Assembly (NCBI GenBank): GCA_036873135.1
Contig: JAPTYO010000001.1
Location: forward strand, 52,646,624 to 52,710,623
Reading direction: 5' to 3'
DNA length: 64,000 nt
Origin: Clarkia xantiana subsp. parviflora
Lineage: Eukaryota > Streptophyta > Magnoliopsida > Myrtales > Onagraceae
In this document: positions 58,261-64,000 of the stretch, piece after piece
Numbering within the stretch: position 1 is the first letter of the stretch
Layout of the letters: each line of letters starts with the position of its first letter
The notes under the pieces: generated by a model
Database searches by the model: none
What the model was told of the DNA's origin: nothing
What the model saw: only the letters and a program-made list of their open reading frames with translations
Made by a program: the position numbers and the translations under genes

Positions 58261-59978
58261 GAATAAAGATGGGGTGTCGATTAGGGAGAAGGACTTTTCA
58301 AAACACATAGAGGAGGCAGACTTTGAAAATGCCAAACTACTCCCCCAATTTATTTATATGCTTATCAACAATAACGTGTTTGGTTTGGCAAAAACAAAAA
58401 AAGCAATAACGTGCTTGCTCAAAATACTCAAAAGATTTGAGGTCCTGCTTTTCTTCCTCCTTTATTATTATTAATTAAAAACTAAAATTAATTAATGCAG
58501 TGATTATTTTATAGAAAACAGACTAGGACAAAGTTGGAACTTGGAACTGTTTCTAAGAAAAAATTGAATTAGAGGAAAATAATTAAATATTTATGAGTTT
58601 TTTTTCCCACTAAAAAAGGAGTTAAATATAAAATTTTAGATGAGTAAATTGAGAATAACTATATTTTAAAGATCTTTTATGGTCAAAATAGTTTTTAAAA
58701 TATGATAATTAATGTATTATTAATACCAAAAGGTGAATTACATTTAAACTCTTAAATCGTGATTTTTTTAAAAAAATTCTTAAAAGCCGATATTATAATA
58801 TAACTCTCAAAACGTGGTTGGTTCAGTATATTAACTATGTATAAGGATACACTAAGTAAATGCATGGTAGTAAATACAGTTGAGTGTACATGCATGGAAG
58901 TAAGTAAATACACTGAGTTTTTTTTTTTTTTTTAGGGCCAATGAATACACCGAGTTATATATCATGAAGACATTTTGTACTCCCTCATATTCCTCTATAA
59001 TCGGATAGTAAGTTTAATTAATGTTTTGGACCGGGTTCGTAGGTCACTAAGCCCATTGGGTTAAGTAGCAAGCTCATTTGAGCCCAGCCCAATATAATGC
59101 AGCCTATTGTGATCTCAACCGCCCAATGAAGGGCAGTAGATTAAACTTTAAAGGTCCATAAACAGTGCCATATTCTTTAGGGTTATTAGTAACAAAATCA
59201 CTGCTGAACTCTATTACAAACAGCTAGCTGAACTTATTTTCTTAAAATTGGCTATATGTACTTATAATTTTTAAACAAATTGTTATCTTAGTTATAATTT
59301 CATTAAATTGGACAAAAATAAAGCAAATACATGTTATGTGAGGTCTTCTGATGAGTATTCAACATGCATTTGTTAATAATTTAAATTGAAAAGATTGCAG
59401 CAAAATAGTGTAATACTCGGTCCAGTCTGATCTGGTGGAAATAGTTCGGGCCTCATTTTTTAAGTAGCTTAGGTTTTTCTTTAACGGGCTTTTGGGCCAA
59501 TTTTGTATGTTCAAACTAATATGGGTCCAAAATAATTGTCCATCATTTTGGTAATAATCTTGCATTTTCAAGAAGTTGATGCCATTTTTGGCCCAAAAAA
59601 AATAAGGAAGTTGATGCCAATAAATCCAATATCCAACTGCTGGCCATACGTTGCAATAAACTAATATAACTGCTCGCAAACTATTCTGAAATGATTTTTG
59701 GTAATATTCAAATTTGATAAATACTTAATCGAGTTGAAGCGAACTGTTCATAGCTGAGTGAGCCAACCCGACCCGATCATAATGTTCATCTTGATCAAGT
59801 GTTTATTAGAATCGATCCAGCACACCGGTTATTGAATAGAATTGAGTCGAGTCGAGTCGAGCCGAGCCGAGCCGAGCCGAGCCTAACAAAATCAAGCTTG
59901 GGCAAGCTCAGCTTGAGTACGAGGTCGCGTAAGTTTAAACTAACAAAGCTTGTGTATTCTAAGAAATCAATCACATAC

Positions 59979-60013
<35 letters not shown>

Positions 60014-60389
60014 GAAAGAAAGAAAGAAATACATAAAGATGTTTAAGAAAGCTTGATTTATCTTTCCATGTTAGTTGTGATGATGGATTAAGTTTGTTGT
60101 GTGGAAAAAAAAAGGTTACAAGATCCTCAAGAATGGCGTTGATGGGGGAAACGTTGTCGTGTTGCCCACACACACATAATGTCTATATATTTTCAAGGGT
60201 TAAAGAATCTATAATTTTTTTAAAATTTTGCCGAGGTTGAAATTTGGTGTCTGGCGTTAAAATGAAGTATTCTAGGTTTTATTTTTTGATGAAATTTGGT
60301 GTCTCAGTGTGATTACGTTAGAGAAGTCAATCCCGACGAAACCGATTGTTAAATTCAACCTCCCATGAACGCTCCATTAAATAATAATA
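58261..60389. other. intergenic DNA up to the duplication junction
   Basis: AT-rich with no supported gene. It holds a half MITE (59178-59370, related to 44840-45349), a GAGTC/GAGCC microsatellite at 59844-59883, and (AAT)n and (GAAA)n runs near 59979-60030. If the repeat at 60390 is a tandem duplication, its unit ends at 60389. Confidence 0.5.
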
Positions 60390-60477
60390 ATAGGTATAAT
60401 CATAATAATCATAACCCACTAATATGCAAGAAGTAACTAACTTAAAAATTGCAACTTTTTTATTAAAAAAATTTGAC

Positions 60478-62519
60478 CTTTATATCCCCTTCACTGAATG
60501 CCCTCCTCATCCCATAAGCTTCAAAATCAACCCCAGAGAAGTCCAGAAAATTCGGCTTAACAGGAGGCAATTCCATTGATCTCAAGCATTCTGAACTCGT
60601 ACTCTTTGGAAACGATGAGTTGAAAGGAAATTCATCAACCTGGGATTGATTTTCATCAATTGGAGGAAACTTGATGTCCAAGACCTTGGCAATTGACGTC
60701 CCGGTTGCTGCTTTTTCCATCAGATCCTTCTGACACTCGTAAAAAACTTCATTGTAGAGCTGTTCGCTCTGAAGGGAGGAGATATCTGCAACCTTCAGTT
60801 CTTGGGGCAAAATTGCAGCATCCCCACATGATATCATAGAAATGGCTGCTTCCATTGGATCGAGTCCCACCATTGGCGGTTCTTCAAGAATAATGGGTTC
60901 GGGAGCTTTGAACAGATCTCCTTCTCCACCCAAGTCATATTCTGTTATGGTGGAAGGCTGCAGCAGTTTCCCCTGAAGCACCGAATCATTAACATAAGAA
61001 AAGAATCTTGAAGTAAGAGTTTGTGCTATAAGAAAATCATGGATACCATTGTGTTGCAAAGTCTGAATGATGCCCACTTGACACAACTAAAAGCATATGA
61101 TAAGTTATATCGAACTTATTGGGAGGAAGATGAAAAAGGGTTGTTTGTGGGTGGTAAAGTGAAAAGGTGATCATGAATTTCGAAGTGGAAGTAACCGAGT
61201 TAGGTTGTTTCAAAAGAATCAAAACTTCACTAGCCAAATCAACACACAAAATTGCCTAGATAGAACCAAATTTGCTCGAAAGTCCCCTAGGGAGGTCACA
61301 GATTCAGTAAATTGCAGCACTACTAAAAGTTAGACACCACTACACTTCAGCAAAAGGTGATTTCGGAGGTGTATCTCAGCTTAATCTTGCTTTTTCTACA
61401 TACTGGTAGAATTTCTCAAAGCTAGATAACGAATTAAAGCTAACAAACTACTGAATTTTTTTAACATTATCACTCAAAGTTAGGTTCTTTGAGGAAAACC
61501 AAAACTTCAGTAGCCAAATCAATACAATAGCCTATCAAGATAATTAATTGCTCGGACTAAATTTGCTCGAAAATACAGCACTAATAAAAGTTAGTCACCA
61601 CGACACAGTGCGCTTCAGCAAAAGGTGATTTCAGAGGTTGTCTCAGCTCAAACTTCCTTTTTTCCAGATATAGATAGAATTTCTTGAAATGAAAACTCAC
61701 TACTAGGCAGCAAGATTAGCTTTTGATTCTCAGGGACACTAAGTTTTGCATTTAAATAACCATTGAGTTCAAGTTCCGTGTTTATCCAGAAAACTAATCA
61801 CTACTTTCATGTCAGGAACTTGGATGAACTGGAAAAATGTTCTATACACAACCATTAAGCACCAAGTTCATATTCATTAATGGTTTCCTCTTCTCTCCCT
61901 TTCCTAACCCAGTATCTCCACCATTCGAAGAGATATTCATTGATGCTCCCTACCCGAAATTGAAGAGCGACTATTCTACTGAAAAACAAAAAGGAATATC
62001 TAACTAGTTTCCTTTTTGCTCTAAAACTGATGAATAAGTTAAAGGTGGACTCTCCAGCCTTTGTTTTGGGCAAAATATCTTAAAATTCCTTTTCATTTAT
62101 GGAAAGTATAGTACTTTCAACTTCATCTTGATAAGCTGCCTAACATAATTCCAATTGGTTCTCAAAACAGTAATTGATATCCCAAAATCTGTACATTTTC
62201 CTTCTAATTCACGGTTCAATCTCTCGAATTCATCTGAATTTTAAAATCCTCATCACTTAATTCATGACCTAATTGACAGTTCATAACTAAAAGACTGAGA
62301 TTTCCAATTTTCCTGCTCATCGCTGTCAAAAGACACAAATTCGCAGCAGAAATGGCATGAATTCGAAACAGAAACTTCAAACTGAGCAGTGTGTAGAGAG
62401 AAGAAGAGTACCGAGCAAGCATTATAGCGCTTGGACGATCTGCAGAAGTCATCGAAGTACTGAACATCCAGAGGGAAGTTCTGGAAGCAAGGGAAGGCCA
62501 GACCCGTGTCTGCGTACAT
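60478..62519 (-). pseudogene. truncated CCT-family gene copy lacking the CCT domain
   Basis: Exons 1 (62519-62412) and 2 (60972-60478) are intact and identical in translation to the complete gene. The TATA box (62693-62700) and the splice donor after exon 2 are also kept. Exons 3 and 4, which encode the CCT domain, are absent because the duplication breakpoint at 60390 falls in intron 2. Without splicing, the frame ends five codons after exon 2. It could yield a 206-residue protein without a CCT domain, or be non-functional. If the duplication is an assembly artefact, this gene does not exist. Confidence 0.8.
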
Positions 62520-62836
62520 TTTTCTCAACTTTCCACGGAAAGTAGAAGCTTTTCACCACGTAATTGTTGAATTTCAGCTGAAAATGGAAGCTTTTCTTCG
62601 AGCTCTGTTAGTAGCACTGACAGCGCCGCCTAATGGAACCAGAGAGAAAGAGAAGTCTGTGCCGATGAAGATGCTGAACAAGAGGGAATTCATATTTATA
62701 TTGACTCTAATAAATTTAGTATTTGAAAGCATCAAGTAATTAGTAGTAGATGACAGAAGGATTAAAGCCTCAACTATTAATTATACATACTACTGTGTAT
62801 CTCAAGCTCAACTACAACTTTTTTTTTTTTTTTTTT

Positions 62837-63345
62837 GTCCATGATGTTTGACAACTTTTAGGTTTTGATCAGTAATATTTTTTTTACCTAGTTTTGGAAT
62901 TTGGTACCATATGTTTGCAGATTTTTTCTAGTTTTGGTCTAACCGTTACATTCCGTCCATTTTTGACATATTCGAGTCATGTGATCCACTCTAAACTTTA
63001 AATTTAGTCCCTCTAATACTTTCTTAACCTTTTTTTTTGTTCAATTTAGTCCTGAAGTTTCAAAATTGACCCCAATTGGACAATATGTCCAATTGAATTT
63101 TTGAAACTTCGGAACTAAATTGAACAAAAAAAAGGTTAGGAAAGTATTAGAGGGACTAAATTGAACAAAAATGAAAGTTTAGGGTGATCACGTGACTCGT
63201 ACATGTCAAAAAAATGGACGGAATGTACGGTCGGACCAAAACTAGAAAAAACCTGCAAACATATGGTACCAAAACTAGAAAAAAAACATCATGTACCAAA
63301 ACCCAAAAATGGTCAAATATCATGTACCTAAAGACCTGTTAACCC
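62837..63345. mobile_element. MULE-type MITE, second copy of the CCT upstream element
   Basis: Carried along in the duplication and identical to 43380-43888 where compared. It was therefore inserted before the duplication event. Confidence 0.7.
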
Positions 63346-64000
63346 AATAATTAATTAAAAGTTTTTTTTTTCTAAAATTAGTGTTAAAATAGATTAAAAA
63401 ATAATAATATTTGACCCGCACCTAACCATCAATTATTAACTATTGCACTATAATTATGTCATTAGCAGATAAGTAAGCTATTTTTTTTTTCATCCATTTT
63501 AACGTTGACAACGAACAGAAAACTATTAATTAATAATTTGTAGACTTAGAAGTTAGAATACCAAATATTAAAATAAATTGAGATATCGTTGTCATGCTTG
63601 CTCCATGTTTAAAATAATCTTCAGACTGTAATAATAAAGTAATGACGGCAGCAGTGTCCGTAACATGTTTGCTCCAGACTTAAACTAGTTTCAACTTGCA
63701 CCGAATCAAATTGTATAAGGGTCGGGTCATCGATAAAAAAATATTAAGTATTATTATTTATTTATTTTCAGTACTTCGAACTTTAAAAAAAAAAATTATT
63801 AAGGGGAGAATCATTACACCAAATTACAACATGATAGTTTTTGCAAAGTATCTATGTACAGATGAAGGGCAAGAGTGTGAAAGTGAAATGGGCCACCTTT
63901 ACATTTTTCTATAGTGCCATTGTCCCAGTCCTACTTGTCATCATCTTTCTTTTCTTTTGGATCTTTTTATTATTTATTATTATTTCTTGATAAAATATCT

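Larger units (their letters stand above)
60390..64000. repeat. second copy of the direct duplication
   Basis: Matches 40933-44543 base for base wherever compared and continues to the window edge. The left border lies inside the intron after CCT exon 2: the first copy reads ttgtagta before taggtataatc, this copy reads aataataa. Only an A or so is shared at the junction. Confidence 0.95.

Overview
This is a stretch of nuclear DNA from a flowering plant, most likely a eudicot. The evidence is short exons split by AT-rich GT-AG introns, plant-specific gene families, CT-rich leaders and TATAAATA boxes, and dense small transposons (MULE-, PIF-, hAT- and CACTA-type) plus copia-like LTRs. I see no rRNA, tRNA, CRISPR or prokaryote-style operon. 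All exon borders were read by eye from frame, splice dinucleotides and remembered homologues.

Five protein genes can be modelled in full. From the left: a six-helix plant membrane protein of unknown function (2275-4592, +); a PTB-type splicing regulator with three RRMs, close to Arabidopsis PTB3 (6830-10829, +); a trehalose-6-phosphate phosphatase (11138-13557, -, with a probable leader exon near 17.5 kb), which converges on the PTB gene; a CCT-domain protein (40448-43062, -); and a WSD1-type wax ester synthase/diacylglycerol acyltransferase (54009-58160, -). A second CCT copy (60478-62519, -) lacks the exons for the CCT domain.

The middle (about 18.7-39.7 kb) is mostly mobile DNA. It holds three related copia-type LTRs (one a solo LTR with a perfect 5-bp target duplication), a gag remnant, a proline-rich reading frame split by a hAT-like insertion, a PIF/Harbinger-type MITE with a GC-rich minisatellite, and a CACTA element of 6.3 kb with matching 3-bp target duplications. 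The CACTA element carries broken fragments of a PQ-loop transporter gene and an EF-1alpha gene. A family of foldback MULE-type MITEs recurs across the window, several members with 9-bp target duplications, and most share a sub-terminal motif around TCACGTGACTTGCACATG.

The most striking large-scale feature is a direct repeat. Sequence from 40933 reappears at 60390 with a constant offset of 19,457 bases and no difference wherever I compared it, up to the window end. The geometry fits a very recent 19.5-kb tandem duplication, or an assembly artefact, whose junction falls in an intron of the CCT gene. It leaves a CCT-less copy upstream of, and on the same strand as, the acyltransferase gene.
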